A program made the position numbers and the translations under genes. From Gigaspora rosea (Eukaryota > Glomeromycota > Glomeromycetes > Diversisporales > Gigasporaceae), in assembly GCA_003550325.1 (NCBI GenBank), contig QKWP01000762.1, forward strand, positions 152,607 to 216,606: 64,000 bases of DNA, in the 5' to 3' direction. Positions 11,396 to 22,327 of the stretch are shown here, piece by piece. The notes under the pieces are model-generated. The model made no database searches, was not told the DNA's origin, and saw only the letters and a program-made list of their open reading frames with translations. Each line of letters begins with the position of its first letter. Position 1 is the first letter of the stretch.

Positions 11396-12262
11396 TTGCC
11401 GTTCTGGCCATCAATCACTTCTATCATACTTCTGACAACTTTCAATAAAATAACCTCCGGTCTAATTATTTGCCGGCATAGCCCAAATAAATGCAAAATG
11501 TGTCGTGTAATGCGAATCAAAGTAACTAAATAAGGTAACGATCGGCTAATATTCTAACGCTAACTATACATTTTGACTAAACATTTATATCTAAAAAAAG
11601 AAATCGGGATAGAATAATAAAGTTCTTTAAATATTAAAAAATGATTTTTAACATTTATCGCTAGTGCGATTCATCGCTACCCTGATCGACCAATCTTTTT
11701 GGTTGTTTTGATTTTACATTAATCAAAACACAAAAAAAATACCGTACTAAAAAATCGAGTACTAAAAAATGCCGAAATTAGATACTAAAAAAGGCAAAGT
11801 TTAAAATGCGCTATACTATTATTACTAATATTACTAACCTGACTAAATGATTTCATGTCCATATCGGCCGATTTGGTTTGACCCAATTCATGATTGAGAA
11901 TTATTTGTCGTTAGAATTTATTAAAAGTAAGTTTTTACAAAAATGGTATAGAATATTGCAATATCTACATGTTTAATTATTAGCTATTATTCTCGCTCGG
12001 ATCAATTTTATTGATTTATGAAAAACACAATGGGAGTAGTGCCTTGCTGCGGCTCATGTCCCATGATTTCACAAATTACAACTAGAACGTTAATAAACTA
12101 TTTTCCTTGTTTCCCATCATTTCACAAATTACAACTAACCTGCTACATGTATTAAACTATTTTCCTTCTTGCTATTTCTCAACCGTACAAGTCATGTGGC
12201 GAACTTTAAGAGAATCGGCATGTGCATGCATGTTCTGATGCTGTTTTTACCTGCTTTTCCCC

Positions 12263-12475
12263 TTTTTTTTCTTTTTTTTTTTTTTTGGATCACCCTACTA
12301 AAGATTGAGCCGGCTTTTTTTTTTTTGGGAGGGACCGGGTGGGACCACTCCTCGAAAGAGCCAGACTAAAGTCAGGCAGCGAAAGAAAAAGCACTGCCTT
12401 CCACAAATTCCTTTACTTACCCTTAAATACCGTAATTCCATTTGCAGCCACTTATTTGCGCGGGTAATACAAGCT
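12263..12475 (-). mobile_element. Possible A-tailed retroposon on the minus strand
   Basis: On the minus strand a relatively GC-rich body (TTTAGTCTGGCTCTTTCGAG, GGTCCCACCCGGTCCC) runs to an internal A12 and then to a final A-run at 12286-12263. A GC-rich body ending in poly(A) resembles a SINE or processed RNA copy. No target duplication was found and no pol III box is convincing, so the call is tentative. Confidence 0.35.
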
Positions 12476-12777
12476 CCTGGAGAGGAAATAGTCAATCGGA
12501 GAGTGCAAATTTTGACTATTCCGGATCAGCCCGACGAAGAATTCGATCACGCGTAAAAGAAGAAAAAAGCGAAAATACGCAAAAACTAATGTTTTAAATC
12601 GATCTTGGTGCACTAATTAAAAATGATGGAAATGAAATTTTACTTATATTAAGGATCATTCTAACCCTATAGCCCCTAACGTTAAGCCCTAACCCTAAAT
12701 TTTTATCTCGCGCACTTAAGTTTATTTACAAAATCGGATTCCCTTTTTTGGTTTGTGTTACCCGCGCAAATAAGTAA
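12449..12777. mobile_element. Candidate short TIR element
   Basis: ACTTATTTGCGCGGGTAA at 12449 returns inverted as TTACCCGCGCAAATAAGT at 12760-12777, separated by about 290 bp without a gene. The perfect 18-bp inverted match is unlikely by chance, but the flanks do not show a target duplication. The CCCTAACCCTAAA near 12694 is a short telomere-like stretch inside it. Confidence 0.5.
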
Positions 12778-13933
12778 AATGATTCCGCATATTTTTCCAT
12801 TTTTCCATTTTTACCATAATCACTACTATGATTTCCCTTTAACCTTAATAGTAACCTCGTTTCTTCACTATGATTCCAATCTAACCCAAAATAGCACAAT
12901 GCCTTTCGCCACAATGATTTTTCCCATTATTCCCTTTTTATCACGCCGTGTTATACTTTCTGAATTAGTGCTATACACTTCATGGCGTTGATCGAAGATT
13001 TTTTATTTCCAAAGGGGTTCGATTTTAACCCGATTACTGGTCACGGGAATCGATGATTACATTTGATGATCGGTCGGTTACCCGCACCCGATTACTACTC
13101 ACACAATTTCTACATTTCTATGATCTAATTATTACATATTTCCGGGTAACGATTACTACATTTCTACGTAGTAAATTCCCATTATTATTCTAATATTGTA
13201 GCTCTTAGTAATCGGGTAATTATGATGGGATATAAAAAGATCGTTATTTACAGTTAGTTTTAGTTTATTTTTCTTAAAGCTTTTCTTCCTTTAAAATTTT
13301 TGTATATAATTTTCTAACACACACATGTATATAAATCGCTCTCCCAAAATCTAATAAATCGCTCATAACAAATCGCTCACCCAAAATATTAATAAAATAC
13401 ATTCGTTTATAAATCACCGAATCCTTAATGATTGCGCTAAATTGGCATACGAGTTTTGGAAGTCTCTCCCAAGGCCACAACAATGGATTAACGCCAATTT
13501 GTTATTGATGATGTTATTTTAAAAGTAAGTTTACAAAAATGGTATAGAATATTGCAATATATACATGTTTAATTATTAGCTAATCCGAACGCCGAGTTAT
13601 ACTTTCTGAATTAGTGCGATAACAAATTTATGTAATCCAGCATGATCAACACTTCATGGATTAACGCCAATTTGTTATTTGATGATGTAGCTACGTATTA
13701 CGTAAAAATTTTCTGCAATTTAGAAATCTGCACAAGCTTATTGGATTAAGATGATGTGAACGAAAAACTATATAGGAGCAAGCTTTCGATAATTTAAACG
13801 ACCAGGATTTTTTCCAGGTTTTAAAATATTGTACCAAAGGTAAAGGTATATATTCAATTTTTATATTTTCCGATTTAAAATAATTATTATATTATAATTA
13901 ATTAATTTTTAAAAACAATATATTTAGAAAAAT

Positions 13934-14137
13934 ATGTCAGGAAATCTCGATTTACAAAAGGTTACGACATATGATTTCGTTCAATCATCCCAAGATCTTT
14001 TAATTGAAATAAGAAACATTACACAAGCAACTCAAGCGACTTCCAGCGTTTATCAAGATTTACAAAGTGTCTTGGGAGTAATCAAAAACTTACAAAACAA
14101 GATAGATGATTTAGATAAAATCTTGAAAAAACCATAA
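13934..14137 (+). CDS. Small coiled-coil protein, function unknown
   Basis: A 67-codon ORF. Residues ~17-66 form a strongly amphipathic helix with Leu/Ile/Val spacing (LQSVLGVIKNLQNKIDDLDK), as in small coiled-coil adaptor subunits. The sequence before the ATG looks like a 5' UTR intron: a GTAAAG donor near 13840, a TAATTAATT branch-like motif and an ATTTAG acceptor at about 13921-13926. Coding composition is less A/T-skewed than the flanks. No homologue is recognised; small trafficking- or kinetochore-complex subunits have a similar size and character, but no specific match can be claimed. The stop is followed by AT-rich DNA without a perfect AATAAA. Confidence 0.5.
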   Translation: MSGNLDLQKVTTYDFVQSSQDLLIEIRNITQATQATSSVYQDLQSVLGVIKNLQNKIDDLDKILKKP

Positions 14138-14339
14138 AATAATTTTCATTTATTATGTTTAAAATTATGGTTGGTCTGTCTAAATTCACAAGTTTTTCAA
14201 AATTTTTGTAGTAGTGTGTACTTCGACAATGTTTAGTTTAAAAAAACCTATTAAAAAATTTTGCTTTGATTTTGTAACATTTGAATTGTGAATACTATCT
14301 AGATGCATGATCTTGATTTTTTTGTATCAACTGTATTCA

Positions 14340-14530
14340 GGGTTGTTAGGTGATAAATTACCATCAGTAAATTACGATAATTTACCAGGTAATTTACCAA
14401 AGATGTGGTAAACTTAAATATATTAAAAAATTATTAAGTCTAAATTCAAATCTCAAAAAAAAACGTTATTTTGCGTAATACGTATCGATACGGTAATTTA
14501 CAGTAGTTGTAGCGCATTTCTAATAGGTTG
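14340..14530. repeat. GGTAATTTACC repeat block
   Basis: GGTAATTTACC and its variants (GATAAATTACC, CAGTAAATTACG, GATACGGTAATTTACAG) recur in both orientations. It resembles the subterminal repeats of the other hAT-like elements in this window, but the element ends are not clear. Confidence 0.4.
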
Positions 14531-15140
14531 TTTGTGGATCACTTAATTATCGTTATTATTAGTTAACTATAGTTTTAGAGTACAACTAGCCAGTAACTTC
14601 TATTTTCCTGTACCCACGAGTTTTATAGAAACTAAAATAATAAAATTATATTCTAAAAAATATAAACATTAAATGTTTGATGCGGTCTGTGATTTAGTCG
14701 TCATGATGAAGATTTATAATAAGACAAAAAACTATTCTTAGGTTTATAAGTTTAAATTATAGTAACTGCAGTATTAATCATTTACGAGAGTTAACAAAGG
14801 TAGTACCTCGATCCTATTCTTTAATTAAAGGCCATTCAAATCGAATCTGAATACTACTTTATCTGGACGAATCTGGATTCAATTATTCAATCCGTATTCT
14901 GTATGAATCGTTAGTATGATGGGTGGCACGAAGTGCCACCCATGTTACTCAGTACATTTGGTCAGTGTTGGCAATTTTTTGCGGCCAATTTTTTTAGCAA
15001 TTGGTTGGCAAACGGCAACGGCTAATTGGCTAATATTTAAATTTCGGTCAAAAATTTTAAACACGATTTTAAAAGACTATACTGTATTAGATTGCTTGTT
15101 ACGGTTTTATTATAAAGTATTAATTAATAAATTATTATTA

Positions 15141-15500
15141 AATAAGAAAAACATTTTAATCTTTATTTTTTTTTAACAAATAAATAGTATTTGAGGCTTA
15201 AATACAGTTAATATAAAGATTAACGTTAATACGGATAAAGTAGATAAAACATGTAATTTTTATTTTTAATATCATAAATAAAATAGACATAAGCCATTCG
15301 TGTCAGTGAAGTTTTAAGTACACTGCCACCATGTTCGGGAATCGATCTTTTTAAAGAAAATCGGCGCGGATCTGCTAATCTGAAATCGAGACCTACTAGA
15401 ATGTGTAACAAGAAATTTCATCAAAAAAAGTATAAATAAAACGTAAGTTTGCAAGGTGGGTGGGTGTGCAGTACTCAGTAATGGTTTACGAATTCGAACG
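15141..15500 (+). repeat. Dispersed repeat copy 1 with a short open frame
   Basis: About 350 bp that recurs, inverted, at 63130-63500 with roughly 80% identity by eye. In both copies one frame stays open from an upstream TAA to a shared stop, and ends KKFHQKKYK. A shared GTCAG acceptor-like site precedes the frame (EVL..TLP..CS..IDLFKEN). It may be the last exon of an unrecognised gene family or the coding tail of a transposon. Overlapping antisense ORFs are not called. Confidence 0.65.
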
Positions 15501-15932
15501 AAATAGTAAATTTAACCCCTTGATGTTGTACTTATTATTGAGAAATCTGGTAAAGCAAACTTTCAAATGCATTAGTATATTGTTGATTTTTAATAGAATA
15601 AATTTATTCAGCGTGTTATTCAATCGAGGCATTTTCTCTTTAAACATTTCCAAACGCCTAGTTGATATATAAAGATGTAGGCATATTTACGTAATAAAGT
15701 AGTAACTTGATTACAGAATTACATATATCTTAAAATAGGCCGTAACTAGTGACGTAAGTACGTACGTTGACAGATCGTCAAATGATCACGCGCTAAATTG
15801 ACTCTATTTATTATGTTTGTTGTGTTGCGTGTTTACAATTCTTAAATTCCCCTTTTCACAAAAATCCGTTGACAATTTCAGTAATCATAATCTACAAAAT
15901 TTAATTGATTAACGCTGACTTACACCAAATCC

Positions 15933-17573
15933 ATGAGTCAAGGTGACAAATTTCTAAGTGGCAATTATATCCCAAGTTTCATACGCACCAGAAGGCCCAA
16001 TAATGGCAATAAAATATTTATGGGAAATATGCCCGAATTAATGGAAATTATTCTTAATAATATTGCTAAAGATTTTCATTATTCTTTATTCTCGTGCGCA
16101 CTTGTAAGCCGACATTGGTGTAAAATGTCAATTCCAATTCTCTGGAGAAATCCATTTATATTCGATCAAAATCCGTTATTTATTTCAAATTATCTTTCAT
16201 CACTTGATGAATCCGAAAAATTCATTTTAAAAGTACATGGAATAAATCTAGAATTTTCCAAACCTCTATTTGATTATGCAAGATTTTTAAAGATTCTCGA
16301 TTTATCTTACCTTGAACTTAATGTTAAAAATTGGATAGAATCACAGCTTACTTCTTCGAAACCATACGATGGACCATTGATAGATCACATAAGTAATTCA
16401 TTACTTAAATTATTTGTTGATAGTGGTGCCTCTTTACGCGAATTAGATGTGTATTTTCCTGAATCTAGTAAAATTAAACCAGGGATCTTCCAATCATTAG
16501 AACGAAATGAGATATTTTTTTCAAGACTTCAATATTTGTCTTTGAGTGCAATATCAGAATTTAGTACCAAAAATGCTGTTGAATTATTAAAAATCTTGGC
16601 AAAAAGTACTACAAAGATTATTGCTTTGAAACTTGATGAATCTTATTCTCAATATGATTCGCAATTAATTCATGAACTTATATGCATTATTAAATCACAA
16701 GAGCAACTTAGACAATTCACTTTGGCTGGTGTACTTCCTTATGAATTCCATGGTATTATTTCAGCTTTAGAGTATCAAAAACAATCATTAAGAGAGATTA
16801 TAATAGAAAGTTGTGGTTATAGTGATGAATTCAAAATACTGATTAATTGTGAAAATTTAGAAATACTACGTATGAGGTTTTGCGATTATGAGAATATAAT
16901 GGAAATCTTAGATAATAAAATCAATGCATTGGAGATACTTGATTACGAGATTGATGCATCAGAACTTGCATTGTTTTTTAAAAAGTCCGGTAAATTGCTA
17001 CAACGACTAAAACTTGAATCATTAGATGCGATTATTTTTGATCAATCATTATTACTAGATACACTTAAGTCTTTTTGCCCAAATATTACATATCTCGATG
17101 TCTCAATTATCGAATTTTCCACACAATTCCTTGTACTTATTGGTAATTTAAGAAAACTTCAATTTCTCACCTTATCGGTTGATACGTTATCGGTTGATGA
17201 AATACCAGATGAAGAACGAGTTATTCGCTTTGCAAAAATATTGCCATTAACACTGCAATATCTTGACTTAAGATATTCTTGTTTAATTTCATTTATTGAT
17301 ATTTTGCTGAAATATTGTTATGCTCCTTTAAAAAAATTGATAATTGATAACCTTGATGAGGATAAACTCAAAGCTTTAATCAAATTCACCAATAAAAGAA
17401 ATAGATCTTTGAATTATGTGGGTGTAAGCAATTATTCGGATTTGGGCTTGGATGATGTTGGAAGAACAGAAGAATACGTTAGATTGAGTTATTCGGCTAC
17501 ATTGCAAGAATATTTGGAAGTGGAAGACTTATTTACCGTGGTACCATGTGATGAAATTATTATTCATTGTTAA
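15933..17573 (+). CDS. F-box protein with LRR-like C-terminal region
   Basis: An intact 546-residue single-exon ORF. Residues ~31-75 fit an F-box: MPELMEIILNNIAKD then LFSCALVSRHWCKMSIPILW, with the conserved Leu, Val-S-R and W positions. F-box proteins bind Skp1 and give substrate choice to SCF ubiquitin ligases; here the substrate is unknown. Residues ~140-520 show repeated leucine-rich segments (LRELDVYF, RLQYLSLSA, QLRQFTLAG, NLEILRMRF, ITYLDVSI, KLQFLTLSV, LQYLDLRYS), consistent with a degenerate LRR solenoid. The size and layout match the very large F-box family of AM fungi. The ATG chosen is the first in frame (context ATCC-ATG). AATAAA-like sequence follows the stop at about 17665. 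No frameshifts. Confidence 0.9.
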   Translation: MSQGDKFLSGNYIPSFIRTRRPNNGNKIFMGNMPELMEIILNNIAKDFHYSLFSCALVSRHWCKMSIPILWRNPFIFDQNPLFISNYLSSLDESEKFILKVHGINLEFSKPLFDYARFLKILDLSYLELNVKNWIESQLTSSKPYDGPLIDHISNSLLKLFVDSGASLRELDVYFPESSKIKPGIFQSLERNEIFFSRLQYLSLSAISEFSTKNAVELLKILAKSTTKIIALKLDESYSQYDSQLIHELICIIKSQEQLRQFTLAGVLPYEFHGIISALEYQKQSLREIIIESCGYSDEFKILINCENLEILRMRFCDYENIMEILDNKINALEILDYEIDASELALFFKKSGKLLQRLKLESLDAIIFDQSLLLDTLKSFCPNITYLDVSIIEFSTQFLVLIGNLRKLQFLTLSVDTLSVDEIPDEERVIRFAKILPLTLQYLDLRYSCLISFIDILLKYCYAPLKKLIIDNLDEDKLKALIKFTNKRNRSLNYVGVSNYSDLGLDDVGRTEEYVRLSYSATLQEYLEVEDLFTVVPCDEIIIHC

Positions 17574-17649
17574 TTTCTATAAGTTCCTATTTTATTGGTT
17601 TTTAGACGAGTTAGCGTCGTTTATAGATCTATAAATACATGGTTGTTTT

Positions 17650-18200
17650 TAATACAGTGATAATAAAATAGAGCATCAATGTAATATAATTTCTTTGAAA
17701 ATTATCAAATATTTGAAAAAATTTATAGATAATATAAATGGTTCGTGTCCAGATATTATTAATAGGTTGAAAAATCTGGATTCATACTTAACGGCGTGTT
17801 GAAAATGTGATAGTTCCGATTATTACTTTGTTATCAGATTTCGTTAAATTAAAGATAAGATTATCGCTGCAAATTGATGTGACTTTTGATCAAATTTTGT
17901 AGATCGCTGCACACTATCGTAAATAGCCCTATGCGTTGACGAAGTCACGCTAGGGTATTATCGCGAGGATAACCTGATTTGTGGCTTATATGAAATTGAG
18001 GCTTATATGAAAAAGGTAATAGCATATGATTTGCATGCAATGAAGATTATAGATGCATGTGATAGATTATAGATACGCAGAGATTATAAAGATACATGTG
18101 GGAGTAAATGGTGAATCTCAGTGCTTTCTTTCTTCGCTTGTCTTGTCACTTGTTCTCTTCGGTGCCCGATTATGATCTGGCTCCCATCCCTCCCGCCCTC
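17650..18200. other. Gene-free stretch downstream of the F-box gene
   Basis: Contains the presumed 3' UTR (AATAAAATAG near 17666), then AT-rich sequence with a locally repeated GATTATAGATnC motif at about 18044-18085. No other gene or element ends are supported. Confidence 0.5.
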
Positions 18201-18232
18201 TCTCATTCATTGCACCTAGCACCTAGCGCCCT

Positions 18233-18422
18233 GAGTTGAATGCGCCGCACCATAGCGTGGGCTCGAACTCGTTGATGTTGTCATGTGAACCGAGTTGAAT
18301 GCGCCGCACCATAGCGTGGGCTCGAACTCGCTGTTATAAGCTTGATGTTGTATGTAATGAGTAGAATGTGCTGCACAATATGTGTGGGCTTGACTCGCTA
18401 TGAAAAAAAAAAAAAAAAAAAA
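18233..18422 (+). mobile_element. Possible SINE: three ~60-bp units and an A20 tail
   Basis: Three related units (18233-18271, 18292-18330, 18360-18398) share GCGCCGCACCATAGCGTGGG and end CTCGAACTCG, then a run of 20 A (18403-18422). GGGCTCGAACTCG resembles a pol III B box (GGTTCGAnnCC), and a GC-rich body ending in poly(A) suggests a tRNA-derived SINE. No clear target duplication is seen and no A box is convincing. Confidence 0.4.
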
Positions 18423-18659
18423 GAAGTTGCGCCATACCTTAGCGTTGGCGATCCTCAATTTTGCTTTGTCACGTGACATTTCACGTGTACGAGCACAGTA
18501 TACGTAGAGTTGTTATGAGTATACATAGAGTTGTTATGAGCACAGTATGTAGTAGTAGAAGAGAAAAGTGATGAAGTGGTGCACTACTCCCATTTGTATC
18601 TTCATAATCTCTAATAAAGAGAGTGTTTAATATGAAATCCTAGCGAGAATAATAGAAGG

Positions 18660-18990
18660 TGCGCCAAAATGTTCCTAAAACTTTGAGCAAAGTTATTTTA
18701 GCAATCAAAGTTTTAGGAAAATTTGGCGCAGCTTAGATGATATTTTTAAAAACTTTGAGCGAAGATACCTCAGCAACCACCTGATCAAAATTCGATGAAA
18801 ATTTTTTTTTCTTCTGAATTCTATGGATCTATAAGATTCAAATAAAAAAAATTTTCATGAATTTGATCAGGTGATTTGAGCGAAGATATCCCAGAAACCA
18901 CCTGATCAAATTCGATGAATTTTTTTATCTGAATTATTAATAGATTCATAAAATTCAAATAAATAAATTCATAGAATTTGATAGATTATT
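18660..18990. mobile_element. Cluster of three small foldbacks
   Basis: A hairpin at 18660-18730 (TGCGCCAAAATGTTCCTAAA with its inverse ending TTTGGCGCA) is followed by two ACCTGATCAAA..TTCGATGAA foldbacks (18778-18873 and 18898-18985). Each of the latter is preceded by ACTTTGAGCGAAGATA-like sequence. The internal TTCGATGAAAATTTTTT / AATTCTATA motif is shared with the foldback at 39107-39283, so these belong to one family. Confidence 0.55.
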
Positions 18991-19335
18991 GCTAACAATC
19001 ACGTACAATCACATGCAATCGATTGCAATTAATTGTACTAAGATCAGTAAATTTTCTTTTATACTTATGCACTAAATTTAAATCAAACAAAGTGAGACTA
19101 AATAATAAATGTTCATGAACTTCTGTAGTTTAATTTAAACACTTAGATTAATAAAATTTTTTAAAACTCATCTAAATTAATGCGAATAAAATACAACTAA
19201 ATGGTAAATAATCATAAACCTGAATAGCTTATTTTAAGCACTGGGTAGTTTAAAGAACGGTGAACCCAGTGATATCTTCATGATCATTACTTCGCATTAT
19301 TTGGACTAAGTTATGGTTAGTGTTAAGTAGAGTTG

Positions 19336-19462
19336 GGCACCGAAACCTTCTTTGCTAAATCCGAAAGTTTCGGGTTTCGGATTATAGCTTCCGAAACCTT
19401 ATCTGAAACTCGAAACCTCATCCGAAACCCGAAACCTTATCCGAAATCCTGAAACTATTTAA
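19336..19462. mobile_element. hAT-like terminal relic with CCGAAACC repeats
   Basis: AGAGTTGGGCACCGAAACC begins a block of CCGAAACCTTATC-type repeats in direct order. The TTGGGCAC start and short subterminal repeats mirror the hAT ends at 8998 and 37075. The partner end was not found, so this is a fragment. Confidence 0.4.
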
Positions 19463-19559
19463 GATTAAAATTTTACAAAATATGGCATTGTAGAATGTGA
19501 TAGCATATTAGTACACAAATATTTGAGTGCCGCCAAGAAAAAATATACATATTTATATA

Positions 19560-20120
19560 TAGGTTATATTTAAGTTTGTATATTTCAGTTAGGGCGCTGA
19601 CATTTATAGATAATATTTTAGGGGGTGGGGTCAAACCAAATCTTACCTCATATAAAAATTTTAGCCAATTAAATTTGATGAAAATATTACTGGGGTCGGG
19701 GGTATGCTTCTATAGAAAATGGATATTAGGTAATAAATGTCAGTGCCCTTATATTATTTATTAAATAATAAATCAATAAATTATAGAAAATTATGTTTCC
19801 TGTAGTCAATTTGCCAATTAAAATTCAGGATCAGGTGCAATGTGTAGATTAATTTTGTGTAACAAATACAAAGATTTTTTACAAAATTGCTAAAATTGCT
19901 TCTAACCTAAAATTTTGTCTATGCTACTTTTTTTTCTAAATTTTTGTTAAAAAAAACTTCAAATTTTAAATTGAAATGTACCTTATCGAATTCAATTTAT
20001 TATAAGTTATATTTTTGGTTTATAAATAAAAACTGCAAGATGTTTTTGTAAAGTACTTTTCTCCTTCTAATCAAGATTATTTATTAAAGATTTAAAAAAG
20101 TCAACATAATTTTTATGCAA
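19560..20120. other. Gene-free AT-rich stretch
   Basis: No coding support. An ORF at 19576-19764 has no family character. The segment precedes an (ATT)n microsatellite at about 20131-20156 that borders the LRR pseudogene. Confidence 0.5.
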
Positions 20121-20159
20121 AATATATCTATTATTATTATTATTATTATTATTATTCGG

Positions 20160-21930
20160 GATCAAAATAATATTCATAAAGATTCAAAGAAGTGAGTGTG
20201 GTGTTCTTGGAAAGTATATTTGCTACTGCTTTTCGACCTCCTATCCAAGCTTATTCCAACTAAGATTCAAAGAAGTCAACGTGGTATTCTTGCAAGTGCA
20301 TCTGCTAATGCTTTCCTCTTCTAGTCCAAGCAAATTACTACTAATATCCAAAGAAGTCAATACAGTATTCTTGCAAAGTGCATATGCTAATGCTTTTCTA
20401 ACTTCTGATTCAAGATTATTATAACCAAGATCTAAAGAAGTCAGTGTGAAGTCCATCTGCTAATGCTTTTCCTTTTTCTAATTCAAGATTATTACTTTGA
20501 ACGTTCAAAGATTTCAGCATGATATTCTTACAAATTTATCTCCTAATGCTTTTCCTTCATTTGAACTAATATAATTATGGCTAAAATTCAAATAAGTCAG
20601 TATAGTGTTCTTGCAAAGTGCATCTGCTAGTGCTTTTCCTCCTTTTGATCCAATATAATTATGACTAATGTCCAAAAAAATCAGCGAAGCATTTTTACAA
20701 AGTGCATTTGCTAATGCTTTTTCTTCATCAGGTCCAAGATTATTTTCTCAAAGATTCAAAGAAGTCAGGGCGATGTTCTTGCAAAGTGCATCTACTAATG
20801 CTTTTTCTTCTTCTGATCCAAGATTATTCTTTTGAAGGTCCAAAAAAGTAAGACTGGTTTTCTTGCAAAGTGCATTTTCTAATGCTTTTCCTCCTTCTAA
20901 TCAAGATTATTATATCGAAAATCCAAATAAGTCAGTGTAATGTTCTTGCAAAGTGCATTTGCTAACGTTTTCCTCCTTCAGATCCAAGATAATTCCAACG
21001 AATATCTAAAGAAACTAGCGAATTGTTCTTGTAAAGTGCTTTAGCTAATGCTATTCCTCCTCCAGATAAAGATTATTCTCATAAAGTTTCAAGAAAGTTA
21101 GTGCAGTGTTTTTGTAAAGAGCATCTGCTAGTACCTTTCCCCTGTTGATCTAAAATCATGATATCAAAGGTTTAAATTTTTTAGCGTGGTATTATTACAG
21201 AGAAACTTTAATAATGCTATAGTCTCTTTGGTATCAATCTGATTATTATAAAGATCTAAAGTATTTAGGAAAGTATTTTTATAAAGAGCTTTTAATAATT
21301 TCTTTACTTCTTAAAGCCCGACTGAGTTGATTATTTGTAAGTTTTAATAAAGTCAAATTAGAATTCCTATAAAGAATCTTTACTAATACGTCTATTGCTT
21401 TAGATATAAAATCACTATTGATATTATATACCGCATGTGTCCGAAATTAAGCTACCTTTTTTGGCCAAAAAATTATATGAAAATTGTAAAGTAACATATT
21501 TTTGAAATAAAGTATTTTTTGAAAAAATTAAAAACCGTACTAATAAAAAGTTGTCCAAATAACAACAAATTTTTACTATAGGTGTATTTTGATGTGCTGA
21601 ACAACTTTACTTAATCAACTTTTTGAAGTTTACTTAGTAAAAAAAGTTTTATATATAGCAACTGCTAACGAATTTTTTAAGATTTTTTAAAAAAATCAGG
21701 GGTAACTTATTTTAGGTAGTAGCTTATTTTTGGACATATATGGTAAATGCATAAAGTTAATAGTAGTATTTTTATAAAGGCTTTCAAATATTGTTCAATT
21801 GCAAATAATTTTATTAAGGCTTAAATACTTAAGACTCTTGCTAGTTCATAGAATCATTATAAACAAAGAAAAATTTAACGGCATTTTCAAGCTTATATTC
21901 AGTTTATATCCTTCCTTACGAAGTCAATTT
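20160..21930 (-). pseudogene. Ribonuclease-inhibitor-type LRR pseudogene
   Basis: On the minus strand a 28-residue (84-bp) unit repeats about 15 times; a typical unit reads KALADALCKNTTLTSLDLS then NNLGSE. This is the RI-type LRR consensus seen in NLRC3-like and RanGAP-like proteins, which form horseshoe scaffolds for protein binding. The longest open piece (20241-20456) has TSLDLGYNNLESEVRKALAY. Frameshifts and stops in most units show it is not translated as one protein. The unit continues beyond 21745 after a TA-flanked insertion. The parent gene's N-terminal domain is not visible. Role inferred from family only. Confidence 0.8.
21429..21745. mobile_element. TA-flanked TIR element inside the LRR array
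   Basis: CCGCATGTGTCCGAAATTAAG at 21431 pairs with the inverse of CTTATTTTTGGACATATATGG ending 21743, with ~25-bp imperfect inverted repeats. TA dinucleotides flank both sides (21429-21430, 21744-21745), as for Tc1/mariner elements. LRR-derived sequence resumes on the far side, so it inserted into the array. No transposase frame in the 313 bp. Confidence 0.7.
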
Positions 21931-21998
21931 TTTAGTTTCAACATATAAATAACTATTAAAATAGCTGTCATAAAAGTGATATAACATATATATTCAAA

Positions 21999-22154
21999 TA
22001 CAGTAAAACCTCCATAAGTGCACGCACCTGGGACCAAACTTTAACAACTTGCACTTAGAGAACAATAATAAAAGTGCATTTAGGAGATCATGTTATATAA
22101 ATTGGGCCCAAATGTGCACTTATAAAGTGGTGCACTTATGGAGGTTTTACTGTA
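21999..22154. mobile_element. 152-bp pogo/Tigger-like MITE
   Basis: Perfect 22-bp terminal inverted repeats: CAGTAAAACCTCCATAAGTG at 22001 and CACTTATGGAGGTTTTACTG ending 22152. TA lies on each side. The CAGTA..ACCTC start resembles pogo/Tigger termini of the Tc1/mariner superfamily. Too short to code; mobilisation would be by a helper transposase in trans. Confidence 0.85.
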
Positions 22155-22327
22155 GTAGTTTTGGATAATTTGAAAGAGAATATTAAAAAAAATTAATAGA
22201 GATTGCTCATTATTATCATAAATTGAATATAGAAATATCATTATTTGGGAAATTTCTTATTCTTGTTCTGAATCTGTAATTGAAAAAAGGAGGAGGAGGA
22301 GAAGATTCATTCTACAGTTGTAAGAAA

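Larger units (their letters stand above)
11900..13700. repeat. Cluster of local direct repeats
   Basis: Several segments are duplicated. ATGATTTCACAAATTACAAC is found at about 12064, with a near copy at 12117. AAATGGTATAGAATATTGCA occurs at about 11940 and again at 13537. GTTATACTTTCTGAATTAGT occurs at about 12949 and 13597. Together these suggest an old segmental duplication of roughly 1 kb interrupted by insertions. No coding region is supported. Confidence 0.5.

Noticed and set aside
14916-15176. 86-codon plus-strand ORF with KCHPCYSVHLVS start
   Set aside because: No motif; overlaps the beginning of the dispersed repeat and is AT-rich chance frame.
18216-18479. Minus-strand ORF with AHSTHYIQHQ-like repeats
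   Set aside because: It is the translation of the ~60-bp repeat units and the A20 tail of the SINE-like element.
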